Assembly: GCF_014836595.1 (NCBI RefSeq)
Contig: NZ_JACSQO010000002.1
Location: 186,001 to 250,000 of the forward strand
Length of the DNA: 64,000 nt
Source of the DNA: Psychrobacillus faecigallinarum
GTDB taxonomy: Bacteria; Bacillota; Bacilli; Bacillales_A; Planococcaceae
Direction: 5' to 3'
The first letter of the stretch is position 1, and each line of letters begins with the position of its first letter. The notes under the pieces were generated by a model, which made no database searches, was not told the origin of the DNA, and saw nothing but the letters and a program-made list of their open reading frames with translations. The position numbers and the translations under genes are program-made. Of this stretch, positions 18,002 through 27,589 are shown in pieces.

Positions 18002-18250
18002 AGCTGTCATCGGGAAAAGTATATATGGGAATTCGAATGTAGGGATTTTACGCCTTGACTGGAAGCGTAGATGGAGATTTCATATAGAAGTTCACCCCGT
18101 TAGCTGCCACCGGGACCAGTATTTACTGTAAAGGTGTGCCGGTGTAGAGCCGTTAGTCGAATTGAGTGATTGCACGTTTTTTTGTGCAATAATCAGGGTG
18201 GTACCGCGAAAATAGTCCTCGTCCCTTTTATAGGGGCGAGGATTTTTTAT
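18002..18250 (+). promoter_or_regulatory. T-box riboswitch, Phe specifier (UUC)
   Basis: Leader RNA that senses uncharged tRNA-Phe. The T-box AGGGTGGTACCGCG is at 18195-18208; its UGGU pairs with the tRNA acceptor end. Stem I closes with CGGG (about 18010) and CCCG (about 18096), and just inside the 3' strand is TTC at 18091-18093 followed by A, the specifier for Phe. The terminator CCTCGTCCC / GGGGCGAGG plus T run (18216-18248) ends the leader. Binding of uncharged tRNA favours the antiterminator and pheST expression. Confidence 0.95.
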
Positions 18251-18276
18251 TTTGTCAATTAGGAGGGATTTTTGAA

Positions 18277-19314
18277 ATGGAAGCACAACTTCAACAGTTG
18301 AAAGAAGAAGCTCTAAAAAAAATTGAAGCTTCACAAAACACAAAAGAATTAAATGACGTGCGAGTTGCATATTTAGGGAAAAAGGGCCCAATCACGGATT
18401 TATTAAAGGGAATGGGTAAACTTCCAGCCGAGGAGCGTCCGAAGATGGGGGCACTTGTCAATGTAGTACGAGAGGAAGTAACTAATGTATTAGAAGCCCG
18501 TATGACCTTATTACAGGAGCAAGCGATTCAAGAGCAGCTAGAGAAAGAATCTATTGATGTAACTTTACCTGGTCGTCCAGTGAAAACCGGGAATCATCAT
18601 CCACTTACTCGCGTTGTCGAGGAGATTGAAGATCTATTTTTAAGCATGGGCTATGAAATTGCAGAAGGTCCTGAGGTTGAAAAGGATTACTATAATTTCG
18701 AAGCTTTAAATTTACCTAAAGGTCATCCAGCTCGTGATATGCAGGATTCCTTCTACATTTCAGAGGATATTTTGTTACGTACGCATACATCTCCAGTACA
18801 AGCGCGCACAATGGAGGCAAAAGAAGGTCAACCGATTAAAATTATTTGTCCTGGTAAGGTGTATCGTCGTGATAATGATGATGCGACACATTCACACCAA
18901 TTTACTCAAATTGAAGGTCTAGTAATCGGTGAGAATATCCGTATGAGTGATTTAAAAGGTACATTATCTTTATTCGCGAAGAAGATGTTCGGAGAGGATC
19001 GCGAAATTCGTTTGCGTCCAAGTTTCTTCCCATTTACAGAACCATCTGTAGAGATGGATATCTCTTGCTTTAAGTGTGGAGGTAGCGGCTGTAACGTATG
19101 TAAGAAGACTGGCTGGATTGAAATACTAGGAGCAGGTATGGTTCATCCTAACGTCCTTGAGATGGCTGGCTATGATTCTAAAAAGCTTTCTGGTTTTGCA
19201 TTTGGTATGGGGCCAGAGCGTATTGCAATGTTGAAATATGGAGTGGAAGATATTCGTCATTTCTATACAAATGATGTGCGTTTCTTATCGCAATTCCACC
19301 GAACAGAAGTGTAA
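18277..19314 (+). CDS. pheS: phenylalanyl-tRNA synthetase alpha subunit
   Basis: Catalytic subunit of the (alpha-beta)2 enzyme, 345 residues. The N-terminal coiled coil (residues 1-90) binds tRNA; the class II core shows [27 protein letters not shown] (motif 2 region), [21 protein letters not shown] and the C-terminal [14 protein letters not shown] (motif 3). [17 protein letters not shown] is a four-Cys insert common in Bacillales. GGAGGG precedes the ATG. First gene of the T-box-controlled operon. Confidence 0.97.
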   Translation: MEAQLQQLKEEALKKIEASQNTKELNDVRVAYLGKKGPITDLLKGMGKLPAEERPKMGALVNVVREEVTNVLEARMTLLQEQAIQEQLEKESIDVTLPGRPVKTGNHHPLTRVVEEIEDLFLSMGYEIAEGPEVEKDYYNFEALNLPKGHPARDMQDSFYISEDILLRTHTSPVQARTMEAKEGQPIKIICPGKVYRRDNDDATHSHQFTQIEGLVIGENIRMSDLKGTLSLFAKKMFGEDREIRLRPSFFPFTEPSVEMDISCFKCGGSGCNVCKKTGWIEILGAGMVHPNVLEMAGYDSKKLSGFAFGMGPERIAMLKYGVEDIRHFYTNDVRFLSQFHRTEV

Positions 19315-19326
19315 GGAGGAAATGAC

Positions 19327-21738
19327 ATGTTAGTATCGACGAAATGGTTATCAGAATATGTAAACACACAAGGATTGAATCCAAAGGATTTAGGAGAAAA
19401 AATCACACGCTCAGGTATTGAGGTAGATGCAGTAATTGACCGCTCTCAAGGCATGACAAATGTTGTAGTTGGATATGTAAAAGAAAAGGTGAAACATCCG
19501 GAAGCTGATAAGTTAAACATCTGTCAGGTAGACGTAGGAGATGAAATCACTCAAATCATTTGTGGTGCTCCTAACGTAGACGCTGGTCAGAAAGTAATCG
19601 TTGCTCGTCCTGGTGCAGTGCTACCAGGGGGCATTAAGATTAAGAAAGCAAAGCTACGTGGAGAAATATCTAACGGTATGATCTGTTCTCTTCAGGAGCT
19701 AGGTATAGAAGGCCGCCTTGTCTCAAAAGCATATGCAGAAGGGATTTATGTTCTCCCTGAAACAGCTGTACCAGGTGAAAGCGCACTCCCGTTATTAGGT
19801 CTGGACGATATAGTGTTAGAACTAGGTTTAACACCAAACCGTTCTGACGCACTAAGTATGCTAGGAGTAGCTTATGAAGTAGGAGCAATTCTTTCTGAAG
19901 ATATGAAATACCCAGAAGCGTCCTATACAGAAAGTATTGAAAAAGCAGAAGACTATATAAAGCTTCGTGTGGATGCAATAGAAGAAAATCCTTTGTACAT
20001 TGCGAAAGTTGTAAAAAACGTACAAGTAAAAGAATCACCACTATGGCTACAAAATCGTCTAATGGCAGCTGGTGTCCGTCCTCATAACAATGTCGTAGAT
20101 ATTACAAACTACGTGTTAATGGAATACGGCCAACCACTTCATGCATTTGACTATGATCGCCTTGCTACAAAGGAAATCGTTGTTCGCCTAGCAAATGAAG
20201 AAGAAAAAATTGTTACACTTGATGATCAAGAGCGTACACTTAAATCTAATCATTTAGTTATTACTAATGGTAAAGAACCAGTTGCTCTTGCTGGAGTTAT
20301 GGGTGGTGCCAATTCAGAGGTTCATGATGGTACGACAACAGTTGTTATCGAGTCTGCGTACTTTACAGCAAGTTCAGTTCGCCAATCTTCTAAAGATCAT
20401 AATTTACGTAGTGACGCGAGTGCCCGCTACGAAAAAGGTGTTGATCCTAACAGAGTTGTTTTAGCAGCTGAACGTGCAGCTAGCCTATTAGCAGAACTTG
20501 CTGGTGGAGAGGTGTTAGCTGGTTCTGTAGTAGTAGATAAGTTAGATAAATCTCCTGCTGAGGTAATCGTATCTCCTGATTTCATCAACAGTCGCTTAGG
20601 AATGAAAATTTCTCTAGAAGATATGACATCTATATTAACTCGTTTGAAGTTTGATTTCCAAGTAGCTAATGGATATTTGTATATTAAAGCTCCGACACGT
20701 CGCCAGGACATCAAAATCCCAGAAGATATCGTAGAAGAAATTGCTCGTATGTATGGCTATGATGAAATCCCAATGACATTACCAGTGGAAGAATCGAAGC
20801 CTGGTGGTTTAACTTCCTACCAAGCAAAACGTCGCCAAGTGCGAGGATTTATGGAAGGTGCAGGACTTTATCAAGCAATCACTTATTCATTAACTTCAAA
20901 AGAAATGGCTCAAAAGTTTGCATTAGAATCTGCTCCAGTGACAGAATTATTAATGCCAATGAGTGAGGAACGCAGCACGTTACGTCAAAGCTTAATCCCA
21001 CATTTGTTGGAAGCTGTAACATATAACACTGCTCGCCAAGCTGATACAGTTGCATTATATGAAATTGGCTCTGTATTCTTAGGGGAAACGGAATCTGGTC
21101 TTCCTCAAGAGCAAGAGCATTTAGCAGGAGTTATTGCTGGTAAATGGGTAGAGCATAGCTGGCAAGGTGAGAAGAAGAGCGTGGATTTCTTCGTGCTTAA
21201 AGGAATTGTGGGAGGTTTGATGGACCTCCTTGGACACACTGCGGATTTAACATTTGAACGTACAGTTGTAGAAGGTATGCATCCAGGAAGAACTGCATCC
21301 ATTCAATTAGCAGGTGTAGAAATAGGTATTATCGGACAATTACACCCAGCAGAACAAAAAGCCCGCGACTTAAAAGAAACGTATGTGTTCGAATTGAATT
21401 TAGTAAAAGTATTAACTAAAGAAGTAGAAACATTATATTATGCACCAGTTTCTAAATTCCCATCTATTACTCGGGATATTGCATTAGTAGTGGAACGTGA
21501 AAAAGCTGCTGGAGAGCTCCAAGCGATTATCCAGCAATCAGGCGGAAAACTATTGAAGGCTGTACATCTCTTCGATTTATATGAAGGCGAAAAAATGGAA
21601 CCAGGAAAAAAATCAATTGCATTCTCTCTAACATACTTCGATCCGGAACGAACACTGACAGACGAAGAAGTAGTCAATGCTCACAACAAAGTTCTAAAAG
21701 CACTTGCTGAACAAGCAGGAGCAGAGCTAAGAGGATAA
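19327..21738 (+). CDS. pheT: phenylalanyl-tRNA synthetase beta subunit
   Basis: Partner of PheS, 803 residues, normal length. Domains in order: tRNA-binding EMAP/OB-fold (about 40-150, with HPEADKLNICQVDVG), B1/B3-B4 editing domain (ALAGVMGG), B5 domain (EEIARMYGYDEIP), catalytic-like core, and the C-terminal ferredoxin-like anticodon-binding domain (FPSITRDIALVV). Starts 12 bp after pheS with AAGGAGGAAATG. A terminator closes the operon. Confidence 0.97.
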   Translation: MLVSTKWLSEYVNTQGLNPKDLGEKITRSGIEVDAVIDRSQGMTNVVVGYVKEKVKHPEADKLNICQVDVGDEITQIICGAPNVDAGQKVIVARPGAVLPGGIKIKKAKLRGEISNGMICSLQELGIEGRLVSKAYAEGIYVLPETAVPGESALPLLGLDDIVLELGLTPNRSDALSMLGVAYEVGAILSEDMKYPEASYTESIEKAEDYIKLRVDAIEENPLYIAKVVKNVQVKESPLWLQNRLMAAGVRPHNNVVDITNYVLMEYGQPLHAFDYDRLATKEIVVRLANEEEKIVTLDDQERTLKSNHLVITNGKEPVALAGVMGGANSEVHDGTTTVVIESAYFTASSVRQSSKDHNLRSDASARYEKGVDPNRVVLAAERAASLLAELAGGEVLAGSVVVDKLDKSPAEVIVSPDFINSRLGMKISLEDMTSILTRLKFDFQVANGYLYIKAPTRRQDIKIPEDIVEEIARMYGYDEIPMTLPVEESKPGGLTSYQAKRRQVRGFMEGAGLYQAITYSLTSKEMAQKFALESAPVTELLMPMSEERSTLRQSLIPHLLEAVTYNTARQADTVALYEIGSVFLGETESGLPQEQEHLAGVIAGKWVEHSWQGEKKSVDFFVLKGIVGGLMDLLGHTADLTFERTVVEGMHPGRTASIQLAGVEIGIIGQLHPAEQKARDLKETYVFELNLVKVLTKEVETLYYAPVSKFPSITRDIALVVEREKAAGELQAIIQQSGGKLLKAVHLFDLYEGEKMEPGKKSIAFSLTYFDPERTLTDEEVVNAHNKVLKALAEQAGAELRG

Positions 21739-21753
21739 TTGAAAAAAAGAAAG

Positions 21754-21787
21754 AGGAGCAGCACTTAAATTGGTGCTGCTCCTTTTT
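21754..21787 (+). terminator. terminator of pheST
   Basis: AGGAGCAGCAC / GTGCTGCTCCT stem, 7-8-nt loop, TTTTT. Confidence 0.9.
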
Positions 21788-21859
21788 ATAGCTATGTGAA
21801 GGGGAACAGTGATGTACTTAAACTAACACCGTAGTTAAAGCTGACCATTCAATCGACCC

Positions 21860-22306
21860 TCAGGTTTGTGGGTTTTTGGGGTGAAGAAATACCAGGACTT
21901 TCCCATCCTTAGCATCATTAGAATATCTCTCTGCTTCGTCATCTGGGACTCCGATTTCCATAAGAGCATGTTTTAATCCACCAGCACCAGAGTTGGCCCC
22001 TACGACTGCGCCTCCAATTGTTGTAATGATAGGACCTGCAGCCAACACAGCGCCAAATCCGGGAATCAATACTGTAGATAACCCTGCTATAACTCCCGCT
22101 ATGCCAATTGCTCCTCCTGTTAAAGCTCCCGCAATGGCTCCATCTTTAGTGGAGGGTTTTACTTCGTTTGTGATTTCAGAAAGTTCCTTTGTATTTTTAG
22201 CAATAATTGAAATTTCATCAGTTGTATAACCTTTATCTTTTAAATCTTTGACAACTTCAGCTGCTTGTTGTTCGTTTTCGTATACGCCAATAACATGATT
22301 CTCCAT
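21860..22306 (-). CDS. general stress protein 17M-like (YflT-type) protein
   Basis: A 148-residue protein. The N-terminal part (ENHVIGVYENEQQAAEVVKD, GYTTDEISIIAK) is the general-stress-protein-17M domain; the middle is a very Gly/Ala-rich pair of membrane-type helices (GALTGGAIGIAGVIAG); the C-terminus (GVPDDEAERY, GKVLVFLHP) is typical of such proteins. Function unknown; relatives belong to the sigma-B general stress regulon. GGAGGTAA precedes the ATG, and a sigma-B-like promoter lies about 40 bp upstream. Confidence 0.8.
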   Translation of the reverse strand: MENHVIGVYENEQQAAEVVKDLKDKGYTTDEISIIAKNTKELSEITNEVKPSTKDGAIAGALTGGAIGIAGVIAGLSTVLIPGFGAVLAAGPIITTIGGAVVGANSGAGGLKHALMEIGVPDDEAERYSNDAKDGKVLVFLHPKNPQT

Positions 22307-22343
22307 AAAAAATTACCTCCTGTTTGCTTCAACTACATATTCT

Positions 22344-22369
22344 TTACCCTTTCTTTAGTTTTTCTAGAC
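22344..22369 (-). promoter_or_regulatory. sigma-B-like promoter of the stress-protein gene
   Basis: On the minus strand GTCTAG (22364-22369), 14 bp, GGGTAA (22344-22349), against the consensus GTTTAA / GGGTAT. The rest of the gap up to 22661 is AT-rich with nothing I recognise. Confidence 0.5.
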
Positions 22370-22661
22370 ATATTTCCACTTTCCATAATTGGGTAAATGA
22401 TTCTATAATTAAATTACTGCATTAATTTCATAGGAAATACTTTAAGATGAGGTAACTTGCTCCTTCCTCATTAGGTGACTAAACCCTGCAATGATCACTA
22501 GTATCAAAAAATATTATTTAAATCATCCCTTTTTTATTAAACTGGCCTGTTGCGTTGTTTTAGTTATTTTCTTCTCTATCTCTATAGTTATTTAACAATC
22601 AGTTAAGGTAATTTAGGGCAGGATAATCATAGCTTAATTAGAAAAACAAAGAGGTGATAGT

Positions 22662-23177
22662 ATGAATTCGTTTAAACCAAGCAAGCCAATAAAAGCAATA
22701 CCCAACATAAAAGAAATTTTGAATAAACAGCTTATTCTTTCGAAGTCTTTAACACAAAGTGAAGCAGATAAATTGAAATTAGCTAATAGCAACTACGAAA
22801 GTGAAGAAGATAATTTCCTTCCGAAGCAATGGTTTTGTAGTCTAGATATTGGGGAGTGGGAAGAGGTAGAAATATTTGTTCAAGGGGATACAGAAGATCC
22901 TTCAGAAGAATTTATTGAACTGGCAGGGGAAATATTCTCTCAGTTGCCTCAGCACATTAACCGTGCATTAAATTATTTGAAGATATTCTTTCCAACTCAT
23001 GAGATAGAAGACTATTATCTAGCTACCATATCCTTTGGAAGGATGATCAATTTTGATGATCATCTGTTTTCAGGATTTACAGTAGCCTTTTATAGCGAAC
23101 GTCCACATGAATTTCAGTATAAGGTAAAATTGAAAAAAGATGGTTGGCCGATTGGCTTTGAAGGTGGACCATTATAA
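22662..23177 (+). CDS. hypothetical protein, possibly immunity-like
   Basis: A 171-residue acidic soluble protein, no signal peptide or membrane helix. KQWFCSLDIGEWEEVEIFVQGD and the terminal KLKKDGWPIGFEGGPL are the most distinctive parts. I do not recognise the family. AAAGAGGTGATAG precedes the ATG. Followed 73 bp later, same strand, by another small acidic unknown; such pairs are often immunity proteins left behind by polymorphic-toxin loci, but no toxin gene is present, so this is speculation. Confidence 0.55.
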   Translation: MNSFKPSKPIKAIPNIKEILNKQLILSKSLTQSEADKLKLANSNYESEEDNFLPKQWFCSLDIGEWEEVEIFVQGDTEDPSEEFIELAGEIFSQLPQHINRALNYLKIFFPTHEIEDYYLATISFGRMINFDDHLFSGFTVAFYSERPHEFQYKVKLKKDGWPIGFEGGPL

Positions 23178-23250
23178 ATTAATGATGCAGATTACATATT
23201 CTTTAAGATTAAATGAATATGAATATTAAAATAAGGAGGTTGTGTAGAAA

Positions 23251-23814
23251 ATGGGTTTTTTTAACCGTCTTTTTAGGAAAATAGAAGATGTTAATAAGGG
23301 AGAGACAGCTGTTTCTGAATTGGAATCTGAGTTTTACATAGAGTCGACTGTAGAAGATGCAATGGAATATTGGGTGGAAATGGCACAGAATATTATTGTA
23401 AACACGGTTAAAGCAACTAATAATACTGTAGAACGTGCCTTTGTATTGGTGGATTTAGGTGAACAACCATCCTTCGACATTTTTTATCAAATAGATGGCG
23501 GTTTAGTTATGTGGGATCAACTTGACAGTCAATCTATTAAAGAAAAAATTGAAAACGAATTACTACCTCAAGCATCAAATGTTGCCACTGCTGTAAATGA
23601 CAATTTTACTCAAGCGGAGCATCCTAACATTGCATATGCTGAGCTACAATTTGAATGGCTAACAGGTGCGTGGTTTTCTCATATAATTTGGGAAGATGAT
23701 AAGGATTCAAAGCTACCTAAGGATGAGATTTTAAATAAATGGTTCGATACATTGAGTAAGGAAATCCAATCCAAGCCGTTAGACAGTGATAGTAAACTAG
23801 CATGGTATCCATAA
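23251..23814 (+). CDS. hypothetical protein
   Basis: A 187-residue acidic protein beginning MGFFNRLFRKIEDVNKGE, with an alpha/beta body (AFVLVDLGEQPSFDIFYQID, YAELQFEWLTGAWFSHIIWE) and a C-terminal helix ending AWYP. It resembles the compact cytoplasmic DUF600/YezG-style proteins in layout but I cannot assign it. Strong AAGGAGG upstream. A good terminator follows. Confidence 0.55.
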   Translation: MGFFNRLFRKIEDVNKGETAVSELESEFYIESTVEDAMEYWVEMAQNIIVNTVKATNNTVERAFVLVDLGEQPSFDIFYQIDGGLVMWDQLDSQSIKEKIENELLPQASNVATAVNDNFTQAEHPNIAYAELQFEWLTGAWFSHIIWEDDKDSKLPKDEILNKWFDTLSKEIQSKPLDSDSKLAWYP

Positions 23815-23883
23815 AGTTTTTGTAATTGGATAATGTAACTTATGTTCCACATAGTAAGAGTGAATAAAAATGATATTAGTTTT

Positions 23884-23926
23884 AGACTGTTACATACTCA
23901 AATCGAGTGTTAGCAGTCTTTTTTTG
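23884..23926 (+). terminator. terminator
   Basis: AGACTGTTACATACTC / GAGTGTTAGCAGTCT hairpin (a few mismatches) with seven T. Confidence 0.82.
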
Positions 23927-24081
23927 TTGGATTAATTTAACACTAGTGGAAGAAAAAATTATCTCGTTCTTTTATTATGGTTTATACCATCTAAGCAGGG
24001 GTAATAAAGTAATAGCAAATTTTTAATAATTTACTTATTTTATTAATAATGTTTGCAAATACAAAAAGATGGAGGGGTTGG

Positions 24082-25503
24082 ATGGGTTTAGCTTTTTGGA
24101 CATGGACAGTTACAATCACGTTATCTATAGTCTTCATTGGAATGTCATTCCTGTTTAAGAAAAAAGCGGATACTAGCTTTGCACATTACGCGATTGCTGG
24201 AGGTACATTACCCTTTTTTCTATTACTGTTCACAGATATCGCAACTATTATGGGAGTTGGAAATTTTGTTGGACATTCATCCAAGGGGTATGAGATTGGA
24301 ATAGCAAATGTGCCCTTTGTCATTGGCGAACAAGGAGCAAAAATTTTGTTCGCTCTAATATTTGCAGGATTTGCAGCAAAATTTACATATAATACGTTAG
24401 CAGAAATGATGGACGATTTAATAATAAGAGATAGGTATTCTCGTAGTTTAATAGCTATTTTAACTTCATCTATTATGATTGCTTGGGTTAGTGGTCAGGC
24501 AATGGGGATGGGAGCGCTATTTTCAGCTTTCACAGGTGCCGACCCGCTATTGATGATTTTAGTTTTTTCTGCAGTATTCATCATCTACACTGCTGTTGGC
24601 GGTATGTATTCTGTTGTATGGACCGATCTAATACAGGGAGGGATACTCATTGCAATTGCAGTTTGGTTTTACATACAAGTATTCGATAAAGTTGATTTTA
24701 GTTATTCGACACTTAAGGGTGGCTTAGAAAATGTTGGAGCTATCGAGTTAGCACAAATGAATCTATCAGCTGTGGAGGTAATTTCTCTGTTTGTAACGGG
24801 TACGTTGGGAATATTAGCTGCACAGGTATATTGGCAGCGGTGTTTTGCTTCGAAAAACCCTAAAGCGGCTAGTCGTGCAATGCTAATAAGTGGAGTAGTC
24901 GCGATAATTTTCACGATATTTGCCACAATCGCAGGTATGGTTGTGAAATTGCAAAACCCAAATTTGGCAGCAGACGAAGCAATCTCGTGGTTAATTCTTG
25001 AGGAAATGACTCAATTAGCTGCTCTTGCCTTTTTCATCATGATTTTCTTGGCAGCCATCTCTAGTGCCTCCTCACTTCTACATTCTGCTGCAGTAGTTAT
25101 TGTAAATGACTTAGTCATTCCAAATATGAAGCCAAAAGAAGATTCCTATTATTTAAGGTTAACGAGGATAGGGGTCATTGTTATTGGAGCTTTTACTATT
25201 GGAACAGCCATTTGGGCAGACTCTATTATCGATTTATTTTCCATGGCCTATTCCATGGCGGGAGGTGGAGTTGTTCCAGTATTAATAGTAGGGCTACTTT
25301 GGAAAAAGAGGAAAGGTCAAGAGTTTACGATGGGGACAAGTAATAGTCAAGTTTCCGTTTGGGGAGCGAGGATCGGTATCATAGCTGGCTCTATAGTATC
25401 ACTTACCATAGGAATTTTATGGGGTGTGATAATATCGGTTTTATTAACTATGATTACCTCAAAAATAATGCCTAATTCAAGTGAAACATCTGTAGAGGCA
25501 TAA
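24082..25503 (+). CDS. sodium:solute symporter family transporter
   Basis: A 473-residue membrane protein with about 13 helices and the SSS (LeuT-fold) signatures: AIAGGTLPFFLLLFTDIATIMG near helix 2, AVGGMYSVVWTDLIQGG, and QVYWQRCFASKNPKAA-type loop, which in this family usually follows the sodium-site helix. Substrate not predictable. An upstream ATG at 24049 has no ribosome site; GGAGGGG at 24071 serves the ATG at 24082. No neighbouring enzyme hints at a substrate. Confidence 0.87.
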   Translation: MGLAFWTWTVTITLSIVFIGMSFLFKKKADTSFAHYAIAGGTLPFFLLLFTDIATIMGVGNFVGHSSKGYEIGIANVPFVIGEQGAKILFALIFAGFAAKFTYNTLAEMMDDLIIRDRYSRSLIAILTSSIMIAWVSGQAMGMGALFSAFTGADPLLMILVFSAVFIIYTAVGGMYSVVWTDLIQGGILIAIAVWFYIQVFDKVDFSYSTLKGGLENVGAIELAQMNLSAVEVISLFVTGTLGILAAQVYWQRCFASKNPKAASRAMLISGVVAIIFTIFATIAGMVVKLQNPNLAADEAISWLILEEMTQLAALAFFIMIFLAAISSASSLLHSAAVVIVNDLVIPNMKPKEDSYYLRLTRIGVIVIGAFTIGTAIWADSIIDLFSMAYSMAGGGVVPVLIVGLLWKKRKGQEFTMGTSNSQVSVWGARIGIIAGSIVSLTIGILWGVIISVLLTMITSKIMPNSSETSVEA

Positions 25504-25506
25504 AAA

Positions 25507-25545
25507 TATCCCTATCCGATTTGGTAATCGGTATAGAGTTATTTT
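25507..25545 (+). terminator. terminator after the SSS transporter
   Basis: CCCTATCCGATT / AATCGGTATAG with one bulge, followed by a T-rich stretch. Confidence 0.55.
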
Positions 25546-25629
25546 TTGGTTTAGGCTCGAAATGTTGCAATGGCTAGCCCTTCCTTTAAAATAGAGGTAC
25601 TAAGTAAATTATTTTGAATAGGTGATAAT

Positions 25630-26346
25630 ATGCCAGCAATAACGTTTGAGCAAGAATTTATATTAAATGAACATCGAATATACACGTCTAAGCCGCTTCG
25701 AACTCTTTTTACATTAGAGCGACTAAGTAAGGAATTTTTCCAGGATGATTTTTCAAAGTTGATGCAGGGGATTACCGAAGCAAAAAACCAAGTAGCAGCT
25801 GTTTCCCATTTTGCTAAAAGATACGGTATGTTTTTTGCCAATCAATTTTACATGCTGGCTGCTTACGACATGGTTTGGGATGGCAAGCACACAGAGCTTC
25901 ATTTCGATGTTACAAAGGAATATGGTGCATATACTATAGCTATGTTCATCAATCCAAATGATTTTCGTTACGTGAAGGAAGAAGAGAGAGAAGAGGTCAT
26001 CCGAAAGATTTTAAGTAAGCAAGGATATGAAATAGTACAGCAGTTAAGAAATACAACAAGTATTTCACCGCTAATCATTTGGGAAAGCTTTTTCGTTCAT
26101 CTTGTTAATCAGTATGAGAAGCTCTTAGAAGATCCTTCTACCGCTGGTCAAGCTATGGATGATATTGAAATACTCGAGAACCCAGAGGTGTGGAAATTAT
26201 TCTCCACTAAATCTCTATTCTACGAATACACTCAAGGTAGAAATCCAGCAGTATTAGTAAATCAGCCTATTCGTAGAAGCTGTTGTATGTCTATGGATTT
26301 ACCAGGTCAAGGAGCATGCGGCTACTGTCCTAAAACAAATAAATAA
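25630..26346 (+). CDS. FhuF-like siderophore-iron reductase ([2Fe-2S])
   Basis: A 238-residue cytoplasmic protein ending in RRSCCMSMDLPG and ACGYCPK, i.e. Cys-Cys-x10-Cys-x2-Cys, the unusual [2Fe-2S] ligand set of FhuF-type ferric-siderophore reductases. The rest is mostly helical and resembles the IucA/IucC-like FhuF domain. Likely releases iron from imported siderophores (family knowledge), though no siderophore transporter is adjacent. Starts about 125 bp after a sodium symporter; not obviously co-transcribed. Confidence 0.78.
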   Translation: MPAITFEQEFILNEHRIYTSKPLRTLFTLERLSKEFFQDDFSKLMQGITEAKNQVAAVSHFAKRYGMFFANQFYMLAAYDMVWDGKHTELHFDVTKEYGAYTIAMFINPNDFRYVKEEEREEVIRKILSKQGYEIVQQLRNTTSISPLIIWESFFVHLVNQYEKLLEDPSTAGQAMDDIEILENPEVWKLFSTKSLFYEYTQGRNPAVLVNQPIRRSCCMSMDLPGQGACGYCPKTNK

Positions 26347-26369
26347 ATTACATTCTATCCCAAAATAGA

Positions 26370-26396
26370 GCCCTGCCACAAAGGCAGGGCTTGTTC
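26370..26396. terminator. bidirectional terminator
   Basis: GCCCTGCC-ACAAA-GGCAGGGC followed by a T-rich tail, between convergent genes. Confidence 0.75.
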
Positions 26397-26587
26397 TATG
26401 GAGAAATCTTTTTGTGACTGATCCACCAATCTATATGGTCTAAATTAAAGGCTATAATGTCTCCGATTGGTCTAAGATGTGGTATTTCTTTATTTAGCAT
26501 AAGCTGATGGATTTGTTCTTCTGTTAGTGGATAGCCAACAGAATCTAGATATGTCATTAATTTTTTTACTCCATAGACTCTTCTCAA
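26396..26587 (-). CDS. small excisionase-like helix-turn-helix protein
   Basis: A 63-residue protein: MRRVYGVKKLMTYLDSVGYPL, EEQIHQLMLNKEIPHLRPIGDIIAF then NLDHIDWWI. The order short helix, turn, KEIPHxRxGDxIxFxxxxIDxW is the winged-helix excisionase/MerR-like DNA-binding layout, where the protein reads a single site and acts with partners. TTG start with GGGAGGTGATT 7 nt upstream. No phage genes are adjacent. Confidence 0.65.
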   Translation of the reverse strand: MRRVYGVKKLMTYLDSVGYPLTEEQIHQLMLNKEIPHLRPIGDIIAFNLDHIDWWISHKKISP

Positions 26588-26831
26588 CTAATCACCTCCC
26601 ACCAAAAGCTCTTACCTTCAAAGAAAGAAATCTTAGTGAGACGTATTAATCGATAGATTTGTTAAATATATACCCCATAAAACTAAAGATAATCCTATAA
26701 TTATCGAACAACAGTTTGCTAAAAATTTAAAATATTATTAAAAATGAAATCATACATTTGATATAATTCTAATAAAGCTCCTAGAAGATATGTGAGCAAC
26801 AAATTTCAGTATACAGGAAGATTGATAAGTA

Positions 26832-27245
26832 ATGAAAAGAGTAGATGTAGTCTATGGCTTGATTGCCGATGCAAATGAGGAGAATTTTTTAATGGTCCGG
26901 AACACTGGGGCTAGCTGGACACTTCCTGGAGGTGCGGTGGAGAATGGAGAAACATTGGAGCAGGCTATTGTAAGAGAGGTCCAAGAAGAAACAGGGTTAA
27001 TGACAGAGGTAGAGAGAGTAATAGCACTTAATGAAGCATTTTTTCAACATAAGAACAGTCATGTATTGTTTGTGACATTCAAGATGAAAATTATTGCTGG
27101 TGAATGTTGCATAATAAATCCAGAAGAAATTGAAGAATTAAGATGGATGGATAAGCAAACTGTAGATAACAAGATGCCCTATCATCCTGGAGGTATTAAC
27201 AGCTTGTTAAAATCAGCAGCGCCATATATATATCAAAAAAATTAG
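26832..27245 (+). CDS. NUDIX hydrolase
   Basis: A 137-residue nucleoside-diphosphate-linked substrate pyrophosphatase. The Nudix box is complete: GGAVENGETLEQAIVREV then QEETGL (GX5EX7REUXEEXGU), residues about 36-58. Substrate cannot be told from sequence. First of five closely spaced same-strand genes that include a second NUDIX domain. Confidence 0.92.
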   Translation: MKRVDVVYGLIADANEENFLMVRNTGASWTLPGGAVENGETLEQAIVREVQEETGLMTEVERVIALNEAFFQHKNSHVLFVTFKMKIIAGECCIINPEEIEELRWMDKQTVDNKMPYHPGGINSLLKSAAPYIYQKN

Positions 27246-27257
27246 GAGGATATGATA

Positions 27258-27578
27258 TTGTTTAATTTGTTTAAAAATGAAAATACAAAAGATACTAATT
27301 TGAATGAAAGGGATTTTATTAATGAGGAGGACGGCTTAGGAGTGGGCATACTCATCCACTATACTCCGATTGCCGTTTATATGTATTTATCTACTGATAT
27401 ATTAATAGAAAATGGTGATACCTTGTATGATTCCAAGCATAGAGAAATCATTGTCCAAGGTAACAGTGTGTCTATTACATTAAACGATAAAAGTGAAATC
27501 CCAGAAATTATCGATTTATATGGTTTAAATAATAATAATTTGCCTTTAATCACAATTGATGTCACATTGTCCTATTAG
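27258..27578 (+). CDS. hypothetical protein
   Basis: A 106-residue acidic protein, no motif recognised; YMYLSTDILIENGD and SEIPEIIDLYG suggest a small alpha/beta fold. An ATG at 27252 is 2 nt from AGGAGG, too close; the TTG at 27258 is 8 nt away and is taken. Starts 12 bp after the NUDIX gene, so co-transcribed. Confidence 0.6.
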   Translation: MFNLFKNENTKDTNLNERDFINEEDGLGVGILIHYTPIAVYMYLSTDILIENGDTLYDSKHREIIVQGNSVSITLNDKSEIPEIIDLYGLNNNNLPLITIDVTLSY

Positions 27579-27589
27579 AGGATGCGTAA

